DNA of 64,000 bases from Neodiprion pinetum (taxonomy: Eukaryota > Arthropoda > Insecta > Hymenoptera > Diprionidae). Under the pieces are notes generated by a model that searched no databases, was not told the origin of the DNA, and was given only the letters and a program-made list of their open reading frames with translations. Below are positions 21,588 to 31,300 of this stretch, in pieces; positions within the stretch are counted from its first letter, which is position 1; the number at the start of each line of letters is the position of its first letter. The DNA is taken from positions 16,612,871-16,676,870 of the forward strand of contig NC_060234.1 of assembly GCF_021155775.2 (NCBI RefSeq), read 5' to 3'. The translations under genes and the position numbers were made by a program.

Positions 21588-21782
21588 ATGATACGTAATA
21601 ACCAGTTTACCGGCGAAGAAATAATTATAGGATTCAGCGATGCGACTTCGGAGTTTTCGCTCCAAGATCTTCGGCGACTCGTTGAATGTGTCGGGAGAGC
21701 TCGTGCGCCACCGCGCAGACAGCACAGGGTATATGTTCAGGACATAACATTAATCCTGCATTTTCAAAAATGGGGGAAATGA
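21588..21782 (+). pseudogene. Fragment of small acidic Polinton gene inside left TIR
   Basis: The segment EEIIIGFSDATSEFSLQDLRRLVE closely matches EEIIIGFSEATREFSLEELRDLVE in the protein at 26216-26557. The copy lacks the acidic N and C termini. It lies just downstream of the captured polymerase piece, so two non-adjacent genes were brought together in the TIR. Mirror at 46389-46583. Confidence 0.75.
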
Positions 21783-22261
21783 GGTGATCGCGATCTTTTC
21801 GGACATCGAACCAGATGACGATGAACGCGAAGCCAATTGGATCGAGCGTCGTCAGATCAGCGAGGAATAAGATACGTCCCGACGTATGATTGTGCGCCCG
21901 GAAAACGTTCAACGACTGCAGCAGTGTTCGCCCTCAGAGCGAAAATAATATTTTCACCATACTTCGAATACATTCTTTGTGTTAATTGACCGGATGGCAA
22001 CATCGCAATTAGATAGGTTGGGGATGTTCACCACAATTAAATAGGTCGGGAATGTTGATGACAACCCGTAAACTTTCACGCTAATAGTTTACTCTCAGGA
22101 CGAAAATAATATTTTCAACATACTTCGAATACATTCTTTTCTGCTAATCGACCGGGTGGCGACACCGCAATTAGATAGGCTGGGAATGTTGATGGTGATC
22201 CGTAAACTTTTACGCTAATAGCTTACCTCCAGGCTTATTTCCCACTCGATGGGGTGAGTGG

Positions 22262-22269
22262 TATATAAA
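22262..22269 (+). promoter_or_regulatory. TATA box for outer OB-like gene
   Basis: TATATAAA sits about 100 bases upstream of the ATG at 22365, in the same context (GGTATATAAA) as the promoter of the inner copy at 24538. The TCAGTT initiator of the inner copy is not conserved here. Confidence 0.5.
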
Positions 22270-22364
22270 ACGTGGGCCTATTCCGATGATGACGCGGGTC
22301 TCATCGTCTCTTCGCGTCGTGAACTGCACTTACTAGTGAAAAACAAGAAACTGATTGAAACGCG

Positions 22365-22679
22365 ATGGATTTAACAAAAGTTAACCACGTCGGCCGTCTG
22401 GAGAATCCGCCAACCAAGAAGATGTCGGAACTTGAAATTGGAGCGGCGTACAACATCACGGGCTTACAGCTGGTCAAAACGAAATTTGGGGTATGTGTTC
22501 TGGCGACTATCGATGAAGATTACAACGTCTTCTTACCACCGAGAATCGCAAGGGTCCTGCAAGAAGATTCAAATCAGCTGGCTGAAATGTGCAACATGGC
22601 TGGGCAAAATCCCCTGCAAATGAAATATCTTGGTGGGGAATTCAACAAGCTCGAATTTTCATGCAGTTATGTGCCATAA
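22365..22679 (+). CDS. Polinton small protein, possible OB-fold ssDNA-binding (outer copy)
   Basis: An intact 104-aa protein starting MDLTKVNHVGRLE and ending with YLGGEFNKLEF plus a short tail. It is about four-fifths identical by eye to the inner copy at 24631 and more distantly related to that at 7762. Predicted all-beta with a central LVKTKFG turn and FLPPR motif. It is placed first in the gene order, before the polymerase, which fits an accessory replication role such as binding single-stranded DNA; this is inference. It is the only apparently intact gene left of the outer element. Confidence 0.65.
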   Translation: MDLTKVNHVGRLENPPTKKMSELEIGAAYNITGLQLVKTKFGVCVLATIDEDYNVFLPPRIARVLQEDSNQLAEMCNMAGQNPLQMKYLGGEFNKLEFSCSYVP

Positions 22680-22759
22680 ATAAACTATGCGATCCCCAAC
22701 CACCACCTCTACAAAAATTCATCCGCGAGGGAATGAAAGCAGGCGTGCTGGAGATCGAA

Positions 22760-23066
22760 CTTTCGCCAACCGGATCAGAACGGGAGTTGTAACGAATCTC
22801 GGAAATATCGACCGGTACCAGCCTCGCGCTGCGGGGCTTTCGACATTCGTTGAGCTGCCCAAGGACATTCAGCGGAGGAGGGCGGTGGTGAACGTGAAAA
22901 ACAAAGATGAAAGATGTCTTCTCTGGTCCATCACTGCAGCCCGCCACCCGGCCAACACCCCCACCGATAGAACTAGCCATTATCGCCGCTTTATCTCCGA
23001 GTTGGACTGTACAGGTATCAAATTCCCTGCCACTCTACATGATGTGAAAAAGCTTGAGATTCCATA
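22760..23066 (+). pseudogene. Internally deleted polymerase B N-terminal fragment (outer element)
   Basis: Relative to the inner element, sequence jumps from just after the OB-like gene straight into polymerase codons (RIRTGVVTNL), then skips about 110 codons to the block with YQPRAAG, VVNVKNKDERCLLWS and IKFPATLHDVKKLE. It then leaves homology at 23066. Two or three deletions have removed the unknown gene, both acidic genes and most of the polymerase. The frame remains open across the joins. Confidence 0.75.
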
Positions 23067-23250
23067 TTGATACCTGGACAGACCGACACCCTACCTTGGG
23101 TGTTTGTCCCGACCCCCTGATGGCTATAGGATAAAACTGTACACGTTTAATTATTGCGAATATTTACGTTTGACGCCTCGGGCGATCCGCCGTCATGCGG
23201 AAACGATGTGGACTGGATTTGAAAATGTGAATTCATATACTTAACATACA
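23066..23250 (+). repeat. Dispersed ~190-bp repeat, copy 1
   Basis: It begins TTGATACCTGGACAGACCGA and ends near GAATTCATATACT. A copy with the same ends and orientation is at 33004-33210. Flanks differ, so both look like pieces of one repeat family or the shared end of a larger insertion. No coding potential or tRNA-like boxes were recognised. Confidence 0.6.
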
Positions 23251-23258
23251 TACATACA

Positions 23259-23816
23259 TAATTATTATCATTTGGAATAGAAAAATGAAGTCGAATTACA
23301 TGAATAAATTCAATTAATTCAACTCAAAAAAATATGGTGTCATTCAAATTCCTAGTTATTTCCTCGTCGATTTAATGTGGGTCTGGAGCCGCTTCTTTAC
23401 TCACACGAACGATGCAATACAGTATCGATGTATGTGATTTAAGTATCAATTACTCAAAATTTATCAAACTAAAAAATATTTTGAATGAGGCTATGAATTA
23501 TCAAAATATCTCTTCTGATATTAAGACTACACGCAGAAATTTACCAAATTGATTAAGTTTTACCAATTCAATCGAGCCGTGTCCGATTATTTTGTTGAAA
23601 TCGATTATTCGATACATCGATTATTCTCAGATAAGTGGCCATCACTAGCATTGATCTCAACAATTTCAACGTTACTTGCCACTCCAGACCCACATTGAAT
23701 CGACGAGGAAATAACTAGGAATTTGAATGACACAATATTTATTTGAGTTGAATTAATTGAATTTATTCACGTAATTCGACTTCACTTTTCTATTCCAAAT
23801 GATAATAATTATTTTC
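23259..23816. mobile_element. Foldback MITE-like element
   Basis: About 130 bp at 23259-23391 is the reverse complement of 23685-23816, starting ATAATTATTATCATTTGG on the left and ending with its complement. A ~295-bp AT-rich centre has no coding frame. This is the shape of a non-autonomous DNA transposon. I could not define a target duplication confidently. Confidence 0.7.
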
Positions 23817-24078
23817 CTCAAATTCAGATCGATTTATTAAATCGAAATTGCTTCATTTGAATTCAGGTATTTGGGAATTTCCTTCTTCTTGATTTAAAAT
23901 TACTTTTTTATTTGAATTTAATTATTTTTCTCTCTAAACATAAAATTTTGGCACGAATCTAAAGTTATTCAAAGTAACTTGACTTATTACAACCCTTCCT
24001 AATTCAGTTATATCTCAAATAATTCTCATGATTTCGGTTATCATGTTTAGTGATTCAGTGAATTCTCATTTATTCAGT

Positions 24079-24412
24079 AGTAGTGTATATCTGAGAGTTC
24101 TAACTCAAAGATGGCGGCGCTCCCCCCTAGTTCCCCCCTAGCTCCCCCCCCCCCGTGTATATATGAGAGTTCTAAATCAAAGATGGCGGCGCCCCTCCCC
24201 CCCCCCTTGACTCACGGCGCACCTTCTCGCACGCGCACCCCCCCCCCCCCCCCCCCCTCATTTTCGGCGGCTATTTCCATAGGATTTGACACACACACAC
24301 ACACACAGACACACAAAATAATTCCTGTCGAGACTTGTTTGGCGCCGGAAAGCCGCACATAAATCAGATAGGGTAGAAACCCGCTAGATCTATTGAAAAA
24401 ATTCCAGGAAAT
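24079..24412 (+). repeat. Left TIR of inner Polinton
   Basis: It pairs with 39164-39460 in reverse complement. Poly-C runs (24145-24154, 24199-24208, 24239-24257) differ in length between the two ends, and a CA microsatellite is expanded on the left (24290-24318). It includes two AAAGATGGCGGC motifs within a small internal duplication. Confidence 0.9.
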
Positions 24413-24537
24413 TGCTCTTTGAGATGGTGCCGATAATGCACTTAAACCAATCTGGGGCAGTGGTCCCCATAAAAATTCCTCGCACAATATGCGTGTCGAG
24501 ACTTGTCCAATGGAAAAATTGTAGTGAGGGTGGGTGG

Positions 24538-24575
24538 TATATAAAGCGTACGTCTATCGTGATCGTCACTCAGTT
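24538..24575 (+). promoter_or_regulatory. TATA plus TCAGTT initiator promoter
   Basis: TATATAAAG at 24538-24546 and TCAGTT at 24570-24575, with 34 bases from the first T of the TATA box to the initiator A, form a textbook arthropod core promoter. It precedes the ATG at 24631 by about 60 bases. Confidence 0.7.
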
Positions 24576-24630
24576 CTCATCGTATTCTCATTGTGAACTG
24601 TTCTCGCTCGTGAAATAACCTCGAAACGCG

Positions 24631-24945
24631 ATGGATCTAGCAAAAGTTAACCACGTCAGCCGCCTGGAGAATCTGCCAACCAAGAAGATGTCGGAACTCG
24701 AAATTGGGGGAGTGTATGACGTCATCGGGTTACGACTGGTCAAAACAAAATTCCGGGTACGTGTTCTGGCGACAATCGATGGAGAATACAACGTCTTTTT
24801 ACCACCGAGAATCGCAAGAGTTCTACAAGAAGATTCCAGTCAGCTGACTGAAATGTGTAGCATGGCCGGGGAAAATCGTCTGCAAATGAAATACCTTGGT
24901 GGAGAATTCAACAAGTTCGAATTTTCATGCAGTTATGCGCCTTAA
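24631..24945 (+). CDS. Polinton small protein, possible OB-fold ssDNA-binding (inner copy)
   Basis: A 104-aa intact protein, MDLAKVNHVSRLE at the start and YLGGEFNKFEF near the end. The ATG follows a strong TATA/initiator promoter. The pattern of alternating hydrophobic strands, a central VKTKF turn, FLPPR and a C-terminal Gly-Gly loop repeats in three intact homologues in this window, so it is under selection or recently spread. A single-strand DNA-binding role beside the polymerase is suggested by context and predicted fold only. Confidence 0.7.
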   Translation: MDLAKVNHVSRLENLPTKKMSELEIGGVYDVIGLRLVKTKFRVRVLATIDGEYNVFLPPRIARVLQEDSSQLTEMCSMAGENRLQMKYLGGEFNKFEFSCSYAP

Positions 24946-25050
24946 ATGAATTATGCGATCCCCCTCTACTTCCACAAAATTCATCCACGAGGGGGTAAAA
25001 GCGGGTGTGCTGGAGATGGAATAGTCAGTCTTCCACATACAATCCGTCAG

Positions 25051-25058
25051 TATATAAT
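25051..25058 (+). promoter_or_regulatory. TATA box, short leader
   Basis: TATATAAT lies 34 bases upstream of the ATG at 25085, so the mRNA leader would be only a few bases long if initiation occurs at the usual distance. Confidence 0.5.
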
Positions 25059-25084
25059 CGAGCCCAACATTCCCACTCCTCAAC

Positions 25085-25933
25085 ATGGCGATGATCCTAG
25101 ACGTGCAATGTTTTATCGGTCATAACATGAAGTTTGTACCCAAGGAAGTCGCAGTCGTGAATGTAAACGGGTCGGGTCTGGATTACATCATTTTCAAGCC
25201 GACCTATGATTTGGCAAGCTTACCACTTGAATGTAGAGCTACCAATGTATGGTTGACGCACAATCACCACGGAATATCATGGAACGCGGGCAACAAATCT
25301 CACGAGGATGTGACGAAGATTGTGAGAAAAATGGTTGAAAATGCGTGTTACGTATACGTCAAAGGGGCGGAGAAGAAAGCATGGCTGACGGAGATCGTCG
25401 ATGGTACAACGAGGGTTATTGATATGGAAGATTTGCATATCATACCCCCTGAAATGGAAAAATTGAGGTATATGGAAGCGGCATCGTGGCACGACGCGAA
25501 CCATGGATACTCTCCAGCGAATAACCTCCAGCAAGCAGCAGCGCTAGGCTCAATTTGGTATGATGACAACTCTGAATACATCCCGGCATACAATTGCGCC
25601 TATGAAAATGTGCAGCGACTAAGGAGTTGGTATTCGAAGGAGTGTACCAGCTCCCTCGAGAAATCCTTCCGTCTGTACAAAGAATTGGACGGTTTAAGGG
25701 GAATGATGTCCGAGGATATAGCTTTTTTACCAAAAGAATTTATCTGCACGTTCGCATCAAACTCCATCAATGATGCGTGGGATAAACTACCAGAGAATAT
25801 GAAAATGGACCACGCCGTCGCAAGGTTCCGCAGATGTAGCATACATTACACACCAGGACCCGATGGCGATATCGTGGATGGGCCGAATCCTCTAATTAAA
25901 AACTGTTTAGCTTGCAATCGCGTGTATAGATAA
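25085..25933 (+). CDS. Conserved Polinton protein of unknown function, 282 aa
   Basis: An intact frame with a good TATA box and a polyadenylation signal (AATAAA at 25953-25958). The N terminus reads ILDVQCFIGHNMKFVPKEVAVVNV, an acidic-residue-tipped strand followed by a hairpin, which recalls the first strands of RNase H-fold or DnaQ-like exonucleases. Later landmarks are HGISWNAGN (residues ~59-67), YVYVKGAEKKAWL (~89-101), and CAYENVQRLRSWY (~175-187). The C terminus has a CxxC-type pair (NCLACNR). Proteins of this pattern are familiar to me from insect Polinton-like loci without a named function. A nuclease role is a guess; a complete D/E/H active site is not evident. Confidence 0.6.
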   Translation: MAMILDVQCFIGHNMKFVPKEVAVVNVNGSGLDYIIFKPTYDLASLPLECRATNVWLTHNHHGISWNAGNKSHEDVTKIVRKMVENACYVYVKGAEKKAWLTEIVDGTTRVIDMEDLHIIPPEMEKLRYMEAASWHDANHGYSPANNLQQAAALGSIWYDDNSEYIPAYNCAYENVQRLRSWYSKECTSSLEKSFRLYKELDGLRGMMSEDIAFLPKEFICTFASNSINDAWDKLPENMKMDHAVARFRRCSIHYTPGPDGDIVDGPNPLIKNCLACNRVYR

Positions 25934-26215
25934 TATGGACAATATTTACCAAAATAAAAATAGAATTCATTACGATATATACAATTATATTCGCGTTTTT
26001 ATGTAGAATATTCGATAGAATTAATCTCAATTATATCATAGCTTATACATGGAATTAAAAAAATTTACTATTCGATAAAATTATAATCTAGAAATAGGAT
26101 ACATTACAAATATATATCTCTATAACTTTTACCCATTCTCGTCATACAAAATGTAAATGTTATGAATTTTTACTTGTGAAAAATATATAATCAATAATTA
26201 TGAATTTAGCGTGGT

Positions 26216-26557
26216 TTATTTCTCGAAATAATTCATAAAATCATTATCGCTATCCTGTTCGTTAACATTATCATCATCATCATCGCTATTTTCGACATCT
26301 ATAATTATTACGATAGTTTCATTCGCCCATTTTTCTACAATTATTTGCATACATATATCACCGTAATTTATATAATATTGGCTGTTTGGTCTCACTCGAG
26401 CAGCTCGCGCATCCTCAACGAGATCCCGAAGCTCCTCCAACGAGAACTCGCGTGTTGCTTCGGAAAAGCCTATAATTATCTCTTCCTCAGCCTCTTCATC
26501 CTCGCCCCAATCAACGCTCGACCACTCGTCGTCATCATCACTCGAATGAGATGACAT
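26216..26557 (-). CDS. Small acidic Polinton protein, 113 aa
   Basis: The start is set at the ATG at 26557 (MSSHSSDDDDEW); the frame is open further upstream but that part is low-complexity. Both ends are highly acidic and frame a conserved middle (EEIIIGFSEATREFSLEELRDLVED, then YYINYGDICMQIIVEKW). The middle was also captured in the outer TIRs, evidence that it is a real gene in this family. Acidic small proteins are often transcriptional or DNA-mimic regulators, but no function is supported here. Confidence 0.5.
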   Translation of the reverse strand: MSSHSSDDDDEWSSVDWGEDEEAEEEIIIGFSEATREFSLEELRDLVEDARAARVRPNSQYYINYGDICMQIIVEKWANETIVIIIDVENSDDDDDNVNEQDSDNDFMNYFEK

Positions 26558-26752
26558 TTTTTTTCTTTCCAAAATTGATTCGCGATGAAAAATCTGTAAA
26601 AAGAGCAAGCCGAAATAGAAAAGTTGATGCTGCTGCACTCATCATTTATATGCATGATAAATCTCCAATTCAAAAAAGTTTCCACCTGTTCAAAATGAGT
26701 GATACGGAGAAGGTGTGGAAGATACTAGAATTTCATTTTAATGTAGTGCTAC

Positions 26753-27268
26753 TCACCAATCCTCGTCCGAATAGTAACCATCATCGTCAGCTCTATCTAT
26801 GTCTCCCAGGATTTCACGGATTTCATCAATCTGATCCAGAAGTAAGCCGAATTCAAAGCGTGCGTCATTACCATCACCGCCATTCCAAACACCCTCCACC
26901 TCCGCTTCCTCCTCCTCCGCCTCCTCCTCCTCCTCCTCCTCCTCCTCCTCCTCCTCCTCCTCCTCCTCCTTCTCCTCCTCCTCCTCCTCCTCCTCCTCCT
27001 TCTCATCCTCCACATCACTCGATGATGATGATGATTCGAGATGATGCTCGCGAGCCAAATTCTGTTCAAACTCGCGATGATCATCACCAACACTATCTTC
27101 AATACATCGCTCGGGGTCGATAATTAGCGTATCAGCATCACTATCAGTCAATTCATCCTCATCATCCTCCTCATAATAAGCCGCCCCTCTGCACACCCGC
27201 TTATATGTCGGCGATCGTGGTGGTGAATGGGGTGGGGAGTCTGATGGCCCCCTTTTCTGTCCGTTCAT
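26753..27268 (-). CDS. Acidic protein with poly-Glu tract, 171 aa
   Basis: It begins MNGQKRGPSDSPPHSPPRSPTYKRV, a basic Ser-Pro-rich stretch that could be a nuclear localisation signal. It then becomes Asp/Glu rich with a nearly pure Glu run (about residues 89-127) encoded by a GAG/GAA microsatellite at about 26890-27010. It ends YYSDEDW, a motif similar to the SSVDWGEDE of the neighbouring acidic protein. It is adjacent and co-oriented with 26216-26557. The Glu run length is probably polymorphic. The proline-rich and Arg-rich frames covering the same region are shadows. Confidence 0.45.
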   Translation of the reverse strand: MNGQKRGPSDSPPHSPPRSPTYKRVCRGAAYYEEDDEDELTDSDADTLIIDPERCIEDSVGDDHREFEQNLAREHHLESSSSSSDVEDEKEEEEEEEEEKEEEEEEEEEEEEEEEEAEEEEAEVEGVWNGGDGNDARFEFGLLLDQIDEIREILGDIDRADDDGYYSDEDW

Positions 27269-27985
27269 ATTTTTTCGATATGATTCTGAAAATTTTCCAG
27301 AATTTTTATGGATACGATGATAGGGAATACAGTAAAGTTAAAACAAATCGGAAAAAACTTTTGTTAACATACTAATGAAATGCGATAATCATTACGGAAT
27401 TCAAATCAACATTCACAGTATCGTAAGAGGATTGGCGTAGCACCATATACATATATATGTGTATTCTATAAAGTACTCACAAAAACTATAAACTCGTTGA
27501 AGTCTTGAGATTTTTCCAATGAACCCCGATTTTTTTTTTCTTTCTCACAGCTCACTTTATCAAAAACGCCTGTTTTGACACGAAGGATTTTTCAAAATTA
27601 CCAGAGAAGTTTTCAAACCACTGTTCGAATTAATACTAAAGGACTCGCACCCGCCCTCCACCGAGCAAAACCCAGCCGGCCAATCATTCGTAGAGCACGC
27701 ACCACGTGACATAGAGACGAAAGAGTGACGCGGGGGAGGCGGTATAAGCTAGGAGAAAATTTTCTCAAGAGCTCGCCAGCCTTCCGTTGCGTACCCCACG
27801 CTAATATGGTTGGGGATGTGCAGGCTCGGACTTGCTCGCTATGAAGAGTCGTAAAACCCCAAAACTACATGTGCACATACCATCCGGTGAAGAGCGGGCA
27901 AGATAAGATTTTTCTTACACCAAACACTGTTCGCCACCCGCTTTTCGTTGACCGATTTTTCCCACCACATGGCCCACGCTGCTTA

Positions 27986-28170
27986 ACGACTCATAAAACT
28001 CAAAAATTTAGGGATGGTGGGAGGGGGACTGCGGACCCCGTCACCTCTGAAGTCATTTTTGACATGAATTTCATCATCTCTGCAGAGTCGGGAGGGCAAT
28101 AAAACCCAAAAATTTAGGGATGGTGGGATGGGTAAAGGGTAGGCCCAGTCGTCTCTGACGTCATTTTATC
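27986..28170. repeat. ~100-bp direct repeat upstream of polymerase gene
   Basis: Two units share AAAATTTAGGGATGGTGGGA and a following GTC(A/G)(C/T)CTCTGA(A/C)GTCATTTT block, at 27986-28060 and 28099-28170. They lie in the 1-kb gap between the acidic gene and the polymerase promoter. A cis-regulatory role is possible. The rest of 27270-28220 has no recognisable gene. Confidence 0.6.
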
Positions 28171-28236
28171 CTCCGATATGCGCAGAACGCAGTGCGCACC
28201 GTTCCCAAATTCTTGCGATCTATCGGTCTATATACA

Positions 28237-28272
28237 TATAAGCTCAACACATCCGATGCAGACTCGTCAGTC
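28237..28272 (+). promoter_or_regulatory. TATA plus TCAGTC initiator, polymerase promoter
   Basis: TATAAG at 28237-28242 and TCAGTC at 28267-28272 have 32-base spacing. The first ATG downstream in the polymerase frame is at 28335. Confidence 0.6.
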
Positions 28273-28334
28273 TTACACAATACGTGCAAGTCAAAAAAGT
28301 TATACAAAGTTCAGCTTATATCAACGTCAAAGTC

Positions 28335-31300
28335 ATGGCAGTCGAAGCGTATATGGGACTTGCGGAGCAGATGGAGGGGACGTACAATTTGCTGAGAGAG
28401 CAACCACTTGGAGAAGAGAATGACGCTGTCATCAATCATTGGACTGATATTGGAATTGCAAATATCCAAGTTCTGCGCGATATTTCCATGCAACGAGGAA
28501 CAACCGTTAGTGCGAAAATACGGATCCAACATACGATCGCACTCCTGCAATCTTGGGTGACGAAGATCAAGCAGTTGCAGCCGCGCACAGTGGTGACGGG
28601 TGGAAATATCGATACTCCTGTGGGTGTACAATGGGACGACGTGGATAGCGCTTTTGCCAGCCGAATCAGAACGGGGGTTGTCACAAATCTCCGTCATAAA
28701 AATTTGGACGCCTTTCTGGACGATGTGCAGCGCGTCGTCACCGAGAAGTTGGAGCTGATACTGCGCGAGGAGGGAAATGTGAAGGTTAACCTCATATTAT
28801 CGTGCAAATTTGAAAATGCCAAGCACGAAGAGATCTCCACCGAAGTTAAGAGTTTCAACACCTCCAACGTGGCGATTTTTCTTTCATCAAGCGATATAAA
28901 TGGTTGGTTTATACGTGCACGGGGTGATCTGCAGTCAAAGGTGGAAGATTTCGAGCAACGCGATTCCGGCTGGAGTATGACTGAGATCCTTAACCTCGCT
29001 GTAAATATCAATCGCTACCAGCCTCTCGCCGCGGGGGCTTCAACATTCGTTGAGCTGCCCCAAGACATTCAACGGAAGAAGGCTGTGGTGAACGTGAGGA
29101 ACGAGGACGAAAGATGCCTCCTCTGGTCCGTCATAGCAGCCCTCCACCCGGTCAAGATCAACGCCGATAGGACTAGCCGTTATCATCGATATATTTACGA
29201 GTTGGACTGTACAGGTATCAAATTCCCTGCTACTCTACATGATGTGAAAAAGCTTGAGAGATTGAATAATTTGCGCATCAATGTATATGGTATAGAATCT
29301 CAAACTTTTTCGCATCATGCAAAATCAAATAAAAGTGTCATAGTGCCAATTTATTTGAGTAAAAATTTGCATAGCGTGAACATTGGCACGATTCATCTTC
29401 TAATGGTTGAGAGTAATCCGGAAGACGATTTGACTGGTGAGTTTGCACCGAGATTCCACTTTGCTTGGATTAAAGATCTTTCCCGATTGGTGAGCAAACA
29501 ATTGTCTGATCATAATGGCCAGCTGTTGTTATGTGACAATTGTTTGTGCCACTTTAGCGTGAAACATGCCTACGACAATCATCGACAAGATTGCATTACG
29601 CTAAATAAAGTACGCATGGAGTTTCCCAAGTGTAAAGATTTAGTATTTTCCATTTTTCAAAACAAAGGCACCATTCCATTTGTCGCATACGCCGATCTCG
29701 AATGTATATTAATCCCTGAACCTGTGGATGAATTTGAAACTTGTAAGACTTGTGAAATTCAAAAGCATATCCCGCACAGTGTAGCGTACTATGTACATTG
29801 CGCGTACGATGAGACTTTATCGGAGTTCCACGGTAAACGCGGTGTCGATTGCATAGATTTGTTTATGAAACAGCTTAAAGATTTATTAATTCAAGTAGAG
29901 TCACGCATCAAAAACATAATTCCGATGAAGTCTCTTACCCAAGTGCAACGCGATCGTCACATGCGCGCAACGAATTGTTATATTTGTGAAAAACCGTTCA
30001 CCCCTGAGGAGAAAAAATGTTACGATCACTGTCACTTCACGGGTAAATATCGTGGTCCTGCTCATAATCGGTGTAATTTGAATTTCAGAGAGTCGCACAC
30101 AATTCCAATAGTTTTCCACAATTTTTCCGGTTACGATTCTCACTTTTTAATAAAATCCCTCTCGTCAACTTTTTCCGGTAAAATTATACTGCTACCCATA
30201 AATAAGGAAAAATATATATCCTTCACGAAACGCGTCGATGGAACAATGATGCACTTGAGATTCATCGATTCGTTTCGATTTATGGCTAGCAGCATCGATA
30301 AACTTTCCAAATATTTGACCGATACCGATAAACGCATAACACGTAAATTTTATAATAACCCGACTCAGTTCAGTTTGATGACCCGCAAAGGCGTTTTTCC
30401 CTATGAATACGTCGATTGTTGGGGGAAACTCGATGAACCGCGATTACCCGCAAAAAAGCATTTCTACTCGCACCTCTGCGATGCAAATATTTCAGACACC
30501 GATTATGAGCACGCGAAAACTGTTTGGAGGGAATTCCATTTAGAGTCATTGGGGGGCTATTCAGATTGATATTTAAAGACCGATGTTCTTTTGCTTGCCG
30601 ATATTTTCGAAAATTTCCGCGCTAGCTGCTTCAAAACATACGATTTAGATCCGTTGCACTACTACACTGCACTGGGACTTGCTTTTGACGCGATGCTCAA
30701 GCATACTAATGTAAATTTGCAACTTTTAGACAACCCTGAAATGGTGTTATTCATTGAAAGAGCCATTCGAGGCGGCGTAGCGCAATGTTCCAATCGACAC
30801 GCTCGGGCCAATAATAGATTCATGGGAACAGATTTTGATCCAAACAAAGCGGAATCGTATCTCATGTATTTTGACGTGAATAACCTATACGGTGCAGCTA
30901 TGAGCGTGCATTCACCAATCGGTTCGTTCGAGTGGGAGTATCAGCAGATCGATATAACGAACCATCCGGACGATTCGCCGATCGGTTACTTTCCGGAGGT
31001 AGATTTGGACTACCCTGTAGAACTCCACGAGGATCACAAAGACTTACCTCTTTGTCCCGAACATTTTACTCCCCCAGGTAGTAAAAATGCCAAACTCTAG
31101 ACCACCCTTCACCCCAAAACAAAGTATATATTGCACTATAGAAATTTGAAACAGTGTTTGAGTTCAGGATTGAAATTAACGAAAGTGCATAGAATTTTGA
31201 AGTTTGCGCAATCTCCATGGCTCGAGCCTTACATCACGCTCAATACAGACATGCGTAAGCAATCTAGGAATGAATTTGAGAAAAACTTTTACAAACTCAT

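Larger units (their letters stand above)
20344..22246 (+). repeat. Left terminal inverted repeat of outer Polinton (1.9 kb)
   Basis: It matches 45925-47827 in reverse complement, with paired coordinates summing to 68171 and no net indel. I noticed only isolated mismatches (one near 20372). It contains an array of GCCATTTTGATTTTT motifs, four or so degenerate ~140-bp repeats (GAAAATAATATTTTC...AATCGACCGG...GTAAACTTT) and captured coding fragments. At 1.9 kb it is long for a Polinton. Confidence 0.93.

Noticed and set aside
26551..27123. Proline-rich plus frame and an Arg-rich minus frame over the GAG tract
   Set aside because: Both are alternative-frame translations of the GAG/CTC microsatellite; the acidic frame has sensible flanking sequence and is preferred.
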